Assembly (NCBI RefSeq): GCF_037975245.1
Contig: NC_092574.1
Location: 15,201,713-15,265,712, forward strand
DNA length: 64,000 nt
Direction: 5' to 3'
Source of the DNA: Apostichopus japonicus
Lineage: Eukaryota > Echinodermata > Holothuroidea > Aspidochirotida > Stichopodidae
This document shows positions 53,401-64,000 of the stretch, piece by piece. The position numbers and the translations under genes were made by a program. The notes under the pieces are model-generated. The model made no database searches, was not told the DNA's origin, and saw only the letters and a program-made list of their open reading frames with translations. Position 1 is the first letter of the stretch; each line of letters opens with the position of its first letter.

Positions 53401-56400
53401 ATTATATAAAAATATTAAAGGGTATGTAAAACATTAAATCCACACAATTAGCCTACAAATAATGCATTACTACACTTTGGAATTTTCTTTGGTATAATTA
53501 CTAAAACGAAATGAAAAAAAAATGAAAAAATCAAAAGTATGAATTACCTTAGCTTTCAATTGTAAGACTTCTTTGTCCTTGGCCATTTTCCATTGTCTGG
53601 TCTTCTCAGCGTCCTCCTTTATCTGTCTCATGAGACGGACTCTAGCCTGCTTCATCCCTTTGATATCAACGTTGAGTTTGTTCACGGTCTCGTCGCTCTT
53701 TGCCTTCAGCTTGATTATTTTGCTCTGTTCTTGGACTTTCTTCTTCAATTTAGACATCTCATCTTCTAATTCCTTCAGTCTTTTTCGTCTCTGTTCGCTG
53801 ATTCTAAGGTTTTGAAAAGAAAAAGTATTATTTGATTGGGTTTGCCAACTTTGCCTACATTGTTAAAAGTAGCTTATCTTTTCGATCACTTAAATCACTT
53901 TGATCTAGCAAAGTTTTTTTGCAATGTTTATTAGAAATAAACACAAACTATCGGGTGCGACCCAAAAATGGCTCGTGCATGAAGTTTTGGTTTTTACGGT
54001 ATTTAAGCAAATTTGTCTACAGTTTTCGGACGCTTGCCAGGGGAGACCGATTAAGATATTGTTTTTAACATTTAAGTCCATATTATGTAGTCAAAGCCAG
54101 CTGTCATGCATTCTCAGCATCAATTTTATGGGGGAGGAGGGGGAGTCTAGTGGGTCATGGCAAAGTCCTCAGTGATGATACTGGCTCATTGGCCAATAAG
54201 TTTGCGGTCCGCTGCATTAGCATATGCATCAGAACATCTGCATATACAATGAAGAGTTTGTACTGCCAATATTGAGTCTAATATGTAAAATTTTGGTAAC
54301 AAGACCATACACAACTTCAGCCCTGGTTATTTACTTGCAAAAGTAGGAAACTTGCCACAAAATAATTTATCCGTTAGTATACCATCACCGAATGCTATGC
54401 AAAACAAGTACAAAGAGTTTTTGTACATAGGAATCATTGTACTTTTTAAGAGACAAGTCTGCTTTAGTGCTTTACACATATTTTTACACTAAATCATTCT
54501 CTGAGTGTTTATGCCAGCTAGGCTAAAATCTTAACAGTGTTTCAAGAAGTAACATAAGGTCTCAAGGTATTAACATTTGTTTGTGACATTAATGCAACGA
54601 CAAAAACTACTACTACTATTGTACTACAGTAGCACAATATATATTTTTGTTCAGTATTTTCTGTGGTAGAGAAAGAAGATGCAAAGAAAAGCAAGTATCT
54701 TTTTTTGAGGTAAAATCATTTATTCCTTACTTGCTGGTGGCCGTCTGTGATTTATTAGTCTGCAGTGCTATGCTGAGTGTGTCCTTCTCTCTCTGCAAGG
54801 CATTTATCTGTGTCTCAAGACCCTTGATACTATCCTGGTAGTAACAAACATGTAGGCTAGATAACAGATACTTACAAAACATAGAACAGAAACATACAGC
54901 AGATGCCGGACAGAAACTTATCAAAGTTATCAGTATTGGCTCCTCAAGTTTTCAACAGTACTATATCAAAGGTTCTGACTTATTCTTAAATCTAGAAGAG
55001 AATTTGTTTAAGGAACAAAATGTTTTCAGAGAGAGGAAATGGCTTAATGATGATACTTAAATGCTTATTGAGAGTATGGGCAAGACTGCATGTGAGAACA
55101 TTAAATGACTTTTTAGCCTAATCAGAGCCAAAACAGAAGCAATTTGAAAGAGATTTAACATGCTCTAAAGGAGACAGATAAACCTAATCATTCATCACCT
55201 TTAAAATATAGATAAATCCTCTAAACAATAAAACAACAAAAAAATAATGATTTAAATATTTAAAACTTTAAAAGTTATGAGAGAGGGGTATACCATTTTG
55301 CCAAATGTATGTCATAATCATGGTGCCACCAAATCGTCTCTTATCTTTGTGCACTTTTGTAAAACAAGATGCAAACCTCAGCCAATGAAAATCAGGGCAC
55401 ATAATAATTACTCATCAGTTTACCTCATACTGTATTTTCATTATCTCCATCTTCTCTTCGCTCTGGACCATCGTGGAAGCCAACTCCTGCTTCTTAGCCA
55501 GAGCTTTATTCAGTTCTTGAAGCTCCCTTCCCAGTTGGGCCTGTCGTAGGGCTTGTTTGGTGAGATTGGGGCTGTTCGCATCAGATGGTTGTCCTGTATG
55601 GCTAGGACTTTCTTTGCCTTCAGGCCCTTCAGACTGCAGGAAGAAAACCAAAATGAGTCTATGTTTGAATTGTCGAACAGGGTTGTCCCATCATGGGATT
55701 TTGTGTATCTGATCGAAAGTATAAATTTGTTGTTTCTCCCCTAAAAATGATACCACGATATATGTTACGACAAGTAACAACTATTTTCTACTCAGATGAA
55801 TCCCATCACAATAATATAGTGCATAATGCTACATACACAAATTAATTAAATTGGCCAAATATCAGTATGAAAGAGATAGAAACATAGGAAACAACACAGT
55901 ACAAATGACATTATAACGCCAGCAACAAGATATTTAATCAGGTTTAATTTTGTTGTCGGTCGAATATGTGTAATCCATGGTATGAATGCCTACAACAAAA
56001 TTTCACTCTCTGTCCTAGTTAAAATTGTTTTGTTTTCTGGATAGTCAGTTACTCAGTCACAATATTGAAATATCATTCAGGATGGTTTTGACAAACAAAG
56101 ATTGGACCAACAAAAAAAAGTGAAGAAAATATTTCTTTCCAATAAAATCACAAACACAATGATATAAGGTGACATCCTAAACTGACAATGAGAAAAAGTA
56201 CCCGGTGCAAAAAGCTGTAAAGTGGATAATAGAATAGACGAAGGCCCGACCCTAATTTTACTTGAAATCACTCATCACCTAAGAAACACAAGAATGAATT
56301 AGCACTTTGAAGAAATAGTATTAGTTAATGATTAATCAATATAAAAACTAAAGAGGTTATGTAGAACAGATATGTTGCATAAAATTCAGGAAGGGCATGC

Positions 56401-59400
56401 TAAGAACAGAGAACAGGAAGACCAGATAAAGACCTACGGGTAAAGGAAAACAAAAGAGGTTACCGCTGGGGTGTCACTTGTCTCAGCTTCGTCGAGATGC
56501 ATATCGTAAAGGGCAGCAGCATCTTCTGTTTCCATAGGCTCTGATTTTAACTCCTCTATCTGCTTCTTGAGATCCTGAAGGACATTTAGTTGTTGAGGTT
56601 GGGAGTCCTGGTGCCCGCCCTCCACAACAGAAGTGTTAAATAGACTGATACTTAAGTCCGTCTTGGCCCTCAATTCATCCAATTTTTGTTTCAATTTATC
56701 TTTATGCATCTCAGCCTGTAATGTAAGGTGACGAAAACATCATTGACCTGCAATTTACATAGCAGTCTGGTACACGAGAACCATATATGTAGAATTATGT
56801 AGCCTTTTATGATATAATTTAGTATCGTATAGCCTATTATATTATAAACCTTCAAACTGCTACACAAAAATTATTATTTGTCAATACACAGGCTCAGTGT
56901 GCTATATACATTGGGGGTCTCTTGTGAACTATAAGGTTGTATGTTTCCACTGAACTGTCAGTCTTGTGGAACTTAAGAAGAAGGTAAATATATTACATGA
57001 TGCAAATCACCCAATGTATACTCCACTCTGTGATTCCTGATTCAATTGCACATTGACTGATATCATTGCAATTGACTGCACATTGACTGATTTGAATACA
57101 ATTGATTGTACATTGACTGATTTGAATACAATTGATTGTACATCGACTGGTTTGAATGCAATTGATTGTACATCAACTGGTTTGAATGCAATTGATTGCA
57201 AATTGACCAATCTGATTGCAATTGACAGATTTGAATGCAATTGATTACACATTGATTGAAAAGTTTCCAACAGAGATGCATGTATGATAGGAAAGAATTG
57301 AACTGCTACCCAGCTTGGTGACCCTCTCATGGTTTCAGGAAGTGTGGCAGGAGCCTGGACCTCTATATGGGAGATGTATATATGTGGGGTATGTAGATAG
57401 TTTCTCTTTCCTCTCCTATTATAAAGCAAAGGAATAAACTTACGAGGATGGCTTTTTCACACATTTGGGTTGTTTGATCTAAGGAAGCATGAAGTTCCTC
57501 TGACAACTTTTGGTTCTCTCTCTAAGACAGAAAAAGGTAGATACATTGGTTACAAAAGGCTGAAAATAAAACTCAAAAATGATATAAAAAAAAAAAACCC
57601 GATCAAAGATAAACAGTCCTACAGGCACTGTCTTTGGTTAATTTTTGGCTCTACAAAAAGGACAATAAATTCAATCCAGTTGAAATAGAAGGAAATTTCG
57701 CATGCAGTGGGTGAAGGAGTGAAAAGGTATTACAGAGGAAATTAGCTATGAATATGCATATTTTTAATGTATAGATAATTAGCAGCAATAAACCTGTATC
57801 AATACAGAAAGATGTTAAGGGGGGGGGGGGGAGGGTGGGGATTCAACAGTTGTTTGCAAAATTGTGAAATTGCTTTTAGGATTAAACATATAAACACTGA
57901 TATAAAAGAACAACTACATTTAAATGACACATTTTTTTTATGGCATGTAGTTCCTGAGATACGTTGTTTATGATAAGATTAACTACCACCGTACATTATT
58001 AAAGCCATGTCACACCAACAGAGTAAATACTGTACATAAACAAACAAAGGCTGTATGTGACGTCATCCAGTTTTGACATCACACTTGTTTGCTTCAAATT
58101 TTGCTTGAAAACATGACAACTTCCAAAACTCAAAAAGGGCATGAGAAAATTCGTTTTTATTAATCAAAACATGATTAACCTTCCTAATTGACATGCAAAG
58201 GAGGCAACGACATGAATTTAAATAATCAGTGAAGTAGATTCATCAAAAAATACCTCTAACTTCTTGTTCCTGTCCAGTATTTTCTTCATGCCCTCTGAAT
58301 CCTGAGGTTTTAATCTGTTTATAATAGCAATAATAATGATTAATCAGCCATTTCTTTAGAACATTTCTGTGATGACATCTCACTTGGTATACATATGAGA
58401 GCATGAGGAATGAAAGAAGGGGAGGGGGGGGGGGCATGGTTCAAAGACCTTGAGTCTAACAATATATATATATATATATATATAATTATTTATGTTATTT
58501 TGTTGTTATCGTGTGAAAACCTATTTCTTCTTTTGTTTACGCACCAAGTGGTCATTTTGATAAACAGGATTTTTCTTTCTAGTGTTCATTATGATCATAT
58601 GCCATCATTTCTCATGTTTCTTAAGTACTATACTTGTACCTCAATAATGTATGCCCTATGAGATATAAATTGGAATGTAAACAATTGGTGCATGTTGTCC
58701 TTTTTTGTAACTTTTCAAAGGCTGATCATTCAGACATTGACATGTCATGCCATTTTCACTTATCAAAGTTCAATCCTCATTAACATTAACACAAATATTC
58801 CCACCTGCTGGGGAACCTTTCAATAGACTGACCAGGGACCAATGCTCTTTAGTGCGGTACTTGAAATAAGGATAACACTGTACCAAGTTGGTGCCTCTCC
58901 TCTAATAAATGAATGCTGACAGAATTAACAAGTTTATGATATCCGTGAAAGGTAACTATAAAAATAATAAAATATTATATAATATTGAACTAGAAATAAT
59001 ACATAATTATGATGTCACGTTCACTATCAAGCTGCAATTCTTATTAGAGTGAAAATCAATACATGTTGACCACATGGCAGTGAGTCTGCCCAAAGGGCCA
59101 ATTAAACTAGCATTGGTGGTTGGCGGTCGCTAGTGTAACAAACTAAATAAGAAAACAATTACTGTTTTTACTAGGATGTATTCCAAAAACATAATGTTCA
59201 GAATTTTGTTTTCCTTTTATAACTTACCCTCCACTGATTGCAGGTGGAAGTGTACCTCCATTTGACATGAGTTGGTACTGTAGTTGTTGAACCTGTTAAA
59301 GACCAAAAGCAGGAAGATTGTAAAACTTGGTATCCTGCATTTTTAATCCTTTCATCTGATTCCAGAAATTTCTAAAAGATTAACGAAACATGGACTCAAT

Positions 59401-62400
59401 ACATTACAACTTTCTTTTATCTCTCACCAAGAGGTCCCCCTACCACATATCCGCAGGGAATCATTCTCAACTGTCAATTAAATGTTAAAATATTATTTAT
59501 CAATATGGTATCATATAAGTGACTGACAGTGGCGTACTAAGCGGGGGGTGATCAGAGAAGGGTGTCATGTCACAGCCCCCCCCCCCCCAAATATGAATAT
59601 TTTGAAAAATCAATAGGAAAAATTATGAAACATTCACTAAAGTATGAAAATTCCTAAACATGTACAGTGTAACCAGTTCAAAGCTTTGCCAAAGGTAGCA
59701 CCATTTTGCATCCAAGCCACCTTACATAAACAAAAATATCTCTGACACCTCCCCCAGGATGGCATCCCCTGCCAGGGGAGACCAAGGAAGGATCTGTTCT
59801 CCAGAGGTAAGCGTGTCAACTTTATCAAGAGTCAACATCATCAGTTCATTCAAGATATTTTTACTTATTTAAAGAAATTATAAAGCAGACACGCCTTCAG
59901 CGATAGAATCTTTAAAAAGTGTTAAAGGCTACCTATATTGCTAAAAAAAAATGGAAACAAAAATTCAATTTACGGGCAAAATTGCTTCATTCTATACTGC
60001 CTTTTTCTTCCCACTGGCCATCACTGAGATATTCTATTTTCTAACTGACCCTTCATGTAACCATATAACATGGAGGATCAGAACTTGCAGCCAGGGAAAA
60101 AAACTATTAAAATGTTGTAGCTACTGTTATTTGCTGTTAGAATTCCAAGCATACAGTAGAATGAACTTTGGTACCTGTTGTCTTAATCTAGACATTTCAG
60201 CCGCCTGTGGATCTCTGTTCACCACCGGTTTGTTCTTGATCTTGCGGGCCCTGTCTGCGTATCTCAATGTATTCAATGTCTCCTCCATGTTGGTATCAGC
60301 GGGGCTAACACAGGCTATCATCACCGTCTGGCTGTTCCCGCCCAAGGAGTCTATCAAAATATATGTTAAATTGACCAGAATATTCAGATCCTGCAACGAT
60401 TTTTTCTTCTTGTCATTTTCACCAAATGTTGTAAAGTTTTACGTCACACTCTTTCGGTGTGAATTAGTTTACTGGGACATCTTGTTTGTATTGGAAGATT
60501 TTTCATGGTACCTTCCCATTGCAAAGAGGAAAAGCTAACCAAGCTGTGACCTTTAGCTGATATGATAAAAATCTTTGTGATGAGCAATTCCCCCCCCCCC
60601 CCCACCAATGTCATGTGACAAAAATCTTTCACCTTTTTTGGTAAGTAGGGACAGGAGGCTGCCATTTGTACTAACAAGTTTATATCTGTTTTTCATGATG
60701 CTAGTGTAACAAAACTTTACCTAGAAATACATGAACTTAGATTATTTTCATCTCACAAAACTTACTTGAATAACATGGTGTACTCAGTGTTCCACACAAT
60801 GTAAACAATGCCTCCATTTCTATGTAAATGGAACCACAACTTTATGTTCAATTTCAAACCAGAAGTACATTATCTAATATCATCATTCTTTCATCTCTCT
60901 TGACGTTTGTAGTCCATTTATAGCTTTATTATTTATCAAATAACATCAGAGAGGTCACTAAACTTTGAAAATTCCTGATTTGCTCTACACATGTATGTCT
61001 TTAACAAAATATTATAAAAGAATGTCTGAGAGATGAATGTTTCAGCATGGAAGGGAACACCTTTAATTGCAGCTTCTTAATGAATTTTCTTTCAGGCAAA
61101 AACGAAAACAAAACATGGTCTTAGTTTTGATTAATTATGGACCTCAATTTGAGCAGCACCCTGAGGGTTTGGTATAAAACAATTTTTAAGAAATGATCTA
61201 ATCAACTTCAGAGACTGCTTTGCCATACCTTGCAATAACCTCGTCAGTTTTGAATCTCTGTATGGGATGTGCGACTTGCGCCCATTGTCGTCCCCTAGGG
61301 CACTGATGACGTTTCCGAGGGCCAGTAATCCTCGATTGATGTTTACACCTGCAGAGAAATAAAGGTATCTAACTTATCCAATGACTCAATATAAATTTAA
61401 ATGAAGAGAAAAAATATATGTTACAATGACGAAGCAGAAGAGCAAAGAATCTACAGAATAACTCAGTTTCTGTTATTATGTGTAAGAAACATGGAATTTT
61501 TTTTAGAGACATAATTTGATTTAATCAATATGGCCGCCAGTAAACCAAGATATTTCATTGAATTTTTTTTGCACTCATCAGATGAAAATGTTGACTAATA
61601 AGTAGAATACAGTACACTAAAGTGAATTTAGCCTTGTATAGGTTCAGGACTGTTACTATATACTGCACAGTGGTCACCAACATTTCAAAAGTGTGTAAAA
61701 TTCCTAGTTTTGTTCATAAAATGTAAGTAAGAACAAGGTACCAATGTTTCATTAGAAATTACACATTAGGCAGAAAAAACAAATTTTCAATGAAGAATTG
61801 AAGAAAAACATTCAAAATCCTGTGTTTATCAAATCTGGTGCTGACTAAGAAACCAGACTTAGCTACCTTAAATAGGTCGTACGGCCGATATTGCTGAATT
61901 CTTTTACAACTTTATTCCATCCCCCCACCAAGTATGCTTGCAGTCTTACCTTCTTTGAACCTATCGCCTTTGGCTTGAGTTCGTTTAGCTCTCTCGGATC
62001 CAGCCAGATCGACCAGATGAAATTTTGCTTGACAGGATGTCCCACTATCGGGAAAAATAAATAAATAAATAAATGTGAAAGTACTTTCAGGCTTTTACAT
62101 ATCTTCAGAAATTACATGATTGAGTTTGCTCTAATTTGAGCCACAAAGCTTGCTGCTATTTAAATTAGTAAAATTAAAACAGATTTTTGAGGTGATTCTA
62201 ATCAGTTTCTGTAATGCTATTAAGTGCTCAAAGTCTGCAAGATGTCAGTCTTGACTCTAAAAGTTCAAAGATTTAATTTCAAACAATGAAGTCTCACATT
62301 TTGAAACGAAAGAACAAAATGCCTATACTACATTTGTTTTTAAATGAAAAGAACTATGTTCATATTAAGATTTTGAAATGAATGGAATCAAATTCAAATA

Positions 62401-63529
62401 CTCTTATTTTCTTTATAAAAAGGAATGTTTTCAGAAGCTTTTGTCAACCATTAAATTACCTGTCCCCTTTACTGCACTGTTCAATGTGGATTGTGAAGAC
62501 AGCATGTGATCGACTCGACGTCATGTTCATTGCCGTGGAACCTGTTGTCCTTCCAGCAGAACCCTTCTCCAGCAAAGCGATCATTTCGTCACCCCTGGAT
62601 ACCGTGACTTCAGATAATCCAACAATCTACAAGATGATTAGAGAAATGTTTTGAGTCTATCAAAACTGATACTTTACAGCTTGTTTCTTATCCAACTTCA
62701 TGCTCTGAAAATTAGAAATTTGAAATAATAAAACAAAGCAACTTTATAGTTGGTTCAAATGGGATTCTAACCAATAACCTCTACCAACTGAGCTATTCAG
62801 CTCTAAGTTGAGGGTGATTCCTATACAGTCATTTCTCTGCTATATGGGCTGCCAACTAAATGCAGCAGTACCTTGCATACACAGAGTTTGCTGTATAACA
62901 TGGAATTACAACCCCATTCCGGTAAATTGGAGAAAAGTGCCAGGGAAGACCATTTGAACGATAACTATTTTCAATAATGTTCACAAATAAGAGTAGAAGA
63001 TGATCCTGCACTTTTTAAGCTTGATGATTGCTAAGGTGATATTAAAAATAATTGAAATGAGTTTAAAATTTAGCAGGCTTGTCATAGATGTAAAATTTAT
63101 GGGGAATTTCAATATCATCCCAGATTATTCTCACAGACCTGTGGGGCCAGCTTGCATAGAGCATTTGAAGGCTTGGGGTGGCCTGCGGACCCAGCTTGCA
63201 TAGAGCATTTGAAGGCTTGGAGTGGCAGCTGCTAACTATTGAGTCAGCCTCGCACTGCTGACCTAATTTTGCATTCATGTTACCAAAACAGAGTTGATGA
63301 CACATAAGACATTTTTTGCAGTGTGAGGGCATCAGTTTTAAGACTTTTAGTATTGACATTTTTCACATCAGTCAAGATTAATCTGGTCACGTTGGGTTAG
63401 GCAGTATGTTGGCAGCTCTCTTCTGGTGTTAAACTAGTAGACTACCTTGATTTCACCGTTGGTGTCCTCCCGAACGTTTAATGGGTCTTTTATCTCCTGC
63501 AGTAAATCCAGAATATCATCATTGTGCAA
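44146..63529 (-). CDS. KIF4: KIF4-type chromokinesin, C-terminal 1085 residues (motor N-terminus off window)
   Basis: Plus-end-directed kinesin-4 that binds chromatin and the spindle midzone and acts in chromosome condensation and cytokinesis. Twenty-three exons inferred, 5' to 3': 63446-63529, 62460-62626, 61950-62044, 61229-61348, 60175-60350, 59228-59292, 58254-58314, 57444-57521, 56464-56715, 55424-55633, 54731-54834, 53548-53803, 52827-52910, 52061-52318, 51320-51458, 50966-51045, 50105-50275, 48920-49048, 48465-48542, 47633-47749, 46747-46839, 45368-45505, 44146-44448. All phases close to 1086 codons including the stop. Motor half, neck, long coiled coil, Cys-rich domain and basic tail follow the animal KIF4 order. 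With about 145 missing residues the length would be near the 1232 of human KIF4A. Confidence 0.92.
44593..45062 (-). repeat. 143-bp tandem repeat in KIF4 intron 22, 3.3 copies
   Basis: CCTGTCCAT opens each unit at 44593, about 44736, about 44879 and 45022. Three full units and one partial, nearly identical. Each holds ATAAATATTCATGATCA and ACTCAATGAACGACC (44641, 44784, 44927). It lies between the Cys-rich exon and the last exon. Confidence 0.92.
45368..45505 (-). CDS. KIF4: KIF4 cysteine-rich domain exon
   Basis: Codes for 46 residues with nine cysteines in about 30: [30 protein letters not shown]. The spacing matches the CRD of vertebrate KIF4, which has been reported to bind an iron-sulphur cluster and to contact DNA. 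Acceptor CTTCAG ends at 45506; donor GTAAGT starts at 45367. Confidence 0.9.
46747..59292 (-). CDS. KIF4: KIF4 stalk: coiled coil and disordered linkers (exons 6-21 in window)
   Basis: Starts [19 protein letters not shown], a KIF4 hallmark. It continues with [20 protein letters not shown] and coiled-coil heptads, [60 protein letters not shown] and [12 protein letters not shown], all close to human KIF4A in order. Toward the end it becomes acidic ([12 protein letters not shown]). The most divergent parts are exons 9 and 10 (56464-56715 and 55424-55633), rich in Pro, Ser and Glu. Confidence 0.9.
57041..57260 (+). repeat. 30-bp minisatellite in KIF4 intron
   Basis: About seven imperfect 30-bp units built from CAATTGATTGTACAT and GACTGATTTGAAT blocks, in the intron between exons 56464-56715 and 57444-57521. 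Because 30 is a multiple of three, open frames with a ten-residue repeat appear on both strands; they are not genes. Confidence 0.92.
58461..58485 (+). repeat. (TA)n microsatellite in KIF4 intron
   Basis: About twelve TA units following a poly-G run at 58423-58433. Confidence 0.85.
59527..59595 (+). mobile_element. isolated hAT-like end in KIF4 intron
   Basis: CAGTGGCGTACTAAGCGGGG resembles the other hAT-type termini in the window and is followed by a poly-C run. No partner end or matching 8-bp flank was found within the next 400 bases. Confidence 0.4.
60175..63529 (-). CDS. KIF4: KIF4 motor domain, C-terminal half, and neck (exons 1-5 in window)
   Basis: Residues 1-214 of the visible part. 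Motifs: switch I region [15 protein letters not shown], switch [17 protein letters not shown], then [20 protein letters not shown], the microtubule-contact [29 protein letters not shown] and the neck start [20 protein letters not shown]. These are kinesin-4 in wording, close to human KIF4A. The P-loop lies beyond the right edge. Introns split switch I from switch II. Confidence 0.93.
62758..62815 (-). repeat. tRNA-like fragment in KIF4 intron
   Basis: On the minus strand, TAGCTCAGTTGGTAGAGG is a good box A, followed too closely by GGTTAGAATCCC, a box B-like element. A shortened tRNA or SINE head. Confidence 0.4.
63141..63230 (+). repeat. 44-bp tandem duplication in KIF4 intron
   Basis: CCAGCTTGCATAGAGCATTT followed by GAAGGCTTGG occurs at 63147 and again at 63191. 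Confidence 0.9.
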
Positions 63530-64000
63530 CTGTGGAGTAAAACAAATTAAGTGATGTTATGTCAACAATACAGGTTTACATAATGTTAGACAACAAACAA
63601 TGTTCAGTGAGCAAAATTGACAGATTCAGTAGTATAAACCAGACAACCCCACTGTAACGAAATTGGGAAACATGCAAACATGAAGTTACTTCCACCGATT
63701 GGATTGGGTGGAATATATCTTATCAGTGCTAGTCTTAATGCCCCACTAATTAACAGTCAGTTGCTGAATAACCTAGAGCTATAATCTGAGGATGTTCAGT
63801 TTGATAAACACTTTTGGCCATCTTTGTCTTCATTAATCTCACTGCATTTTCACAAACAAAAAATTCTGAAAACTGATAACCAAAGGAAAGATGCAAAGTT
63901 TCTAAGTATCCAAATTAAATTTGAAGGAAGCAAGGAAAATTTCCACTCTCAAAGTTTTTGACAGAAAAAATGACAGTTCGAAAATGATGATCATAAGTTA

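Noticed and set aside
57007-57429. Open frames with a repeating ten-residue unit
   Set aside because: Explained by the 30-bp minisatellite.
59951-60538. 195-codon plus-strand open frame
   Set aside because: It lies antisense over a clear KIF4 motor exon (60175-60350) and has no recognisable domain.

Overview
The window reads as nuclear DNA of an animal. It is AT-rich, its genes are split into many small exons with GT-AG introns, and it is full of transposons, a tRNA-derived SINE, a LINE and microsatellites. The three protein genes recognised are bilaterian: a RECQL5-type DNA helicase, a folate-receptor-like GPI-anchored protein and a KIF4-type chromokinesin. Repeat style (CAAGATGGCGGCC-rich inverted repeats, a SINE ending in GGCGCTATATAA plus TTA repeats) and the protein sequences suggest a marine invertebrate, perhaps an echinoderm or other deuterostome. 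That last step is a guess.

Layout: all three genes lie on the minus strand. RECQL5 occupies 835-6574; its first five coding exons are here and the 3' part lies beyond the left edge. The folate-receptor gene occupies 23467-30465, with five coding exons that join in phase into a complete 270-residue protein. The KIF4 gene occupies 44146-63529; 23 coding exons join in phase into the last 1085 residues, and the start of the motor domain is beyond the right edge. Splice sites were placed by hand from GT/AG dinucleotides, reading-frame phase and remembered family sequence. In all three genes the phases close exactly.

Between the genes are transposon clusters. At 7070-13894 three nested layers are visible: a hAT-like element with an 8-bp target duplication (7/8), inside it an element with a perfect 5-bp duplication, and inside that a 4.3-kb palindromic block carrying a broken LINE. 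At 15539-18220 is a second element with the same ends and a perfect 5-bp duplication, carrying five 137-bp tandem units. At 38100-40208 three hAT-like elements are nested one inside another, each with its own 8-bp duplication. No transposase gene was recognised in any of them. The remaining intergenic DNA (6575-7061, 13903-15533, 18226-22685, about 30480-38091, 40217-43728) shows no gene I can support.

The genes do not form a pathway. RECQL5 (replication and recombination) and KIF4 (chromosome condensation and spindle midzone) are both genome-maintenance proteins, but the folate-receptor gene lies between them and nothing in the sequence indicates shared regulation. The most unusual gene-level feature is a 143-bp tandem duplication that copies the start of the RECQL5 motif VI exon with its splice acceptor; a SINE has since inserted into the outer copy.
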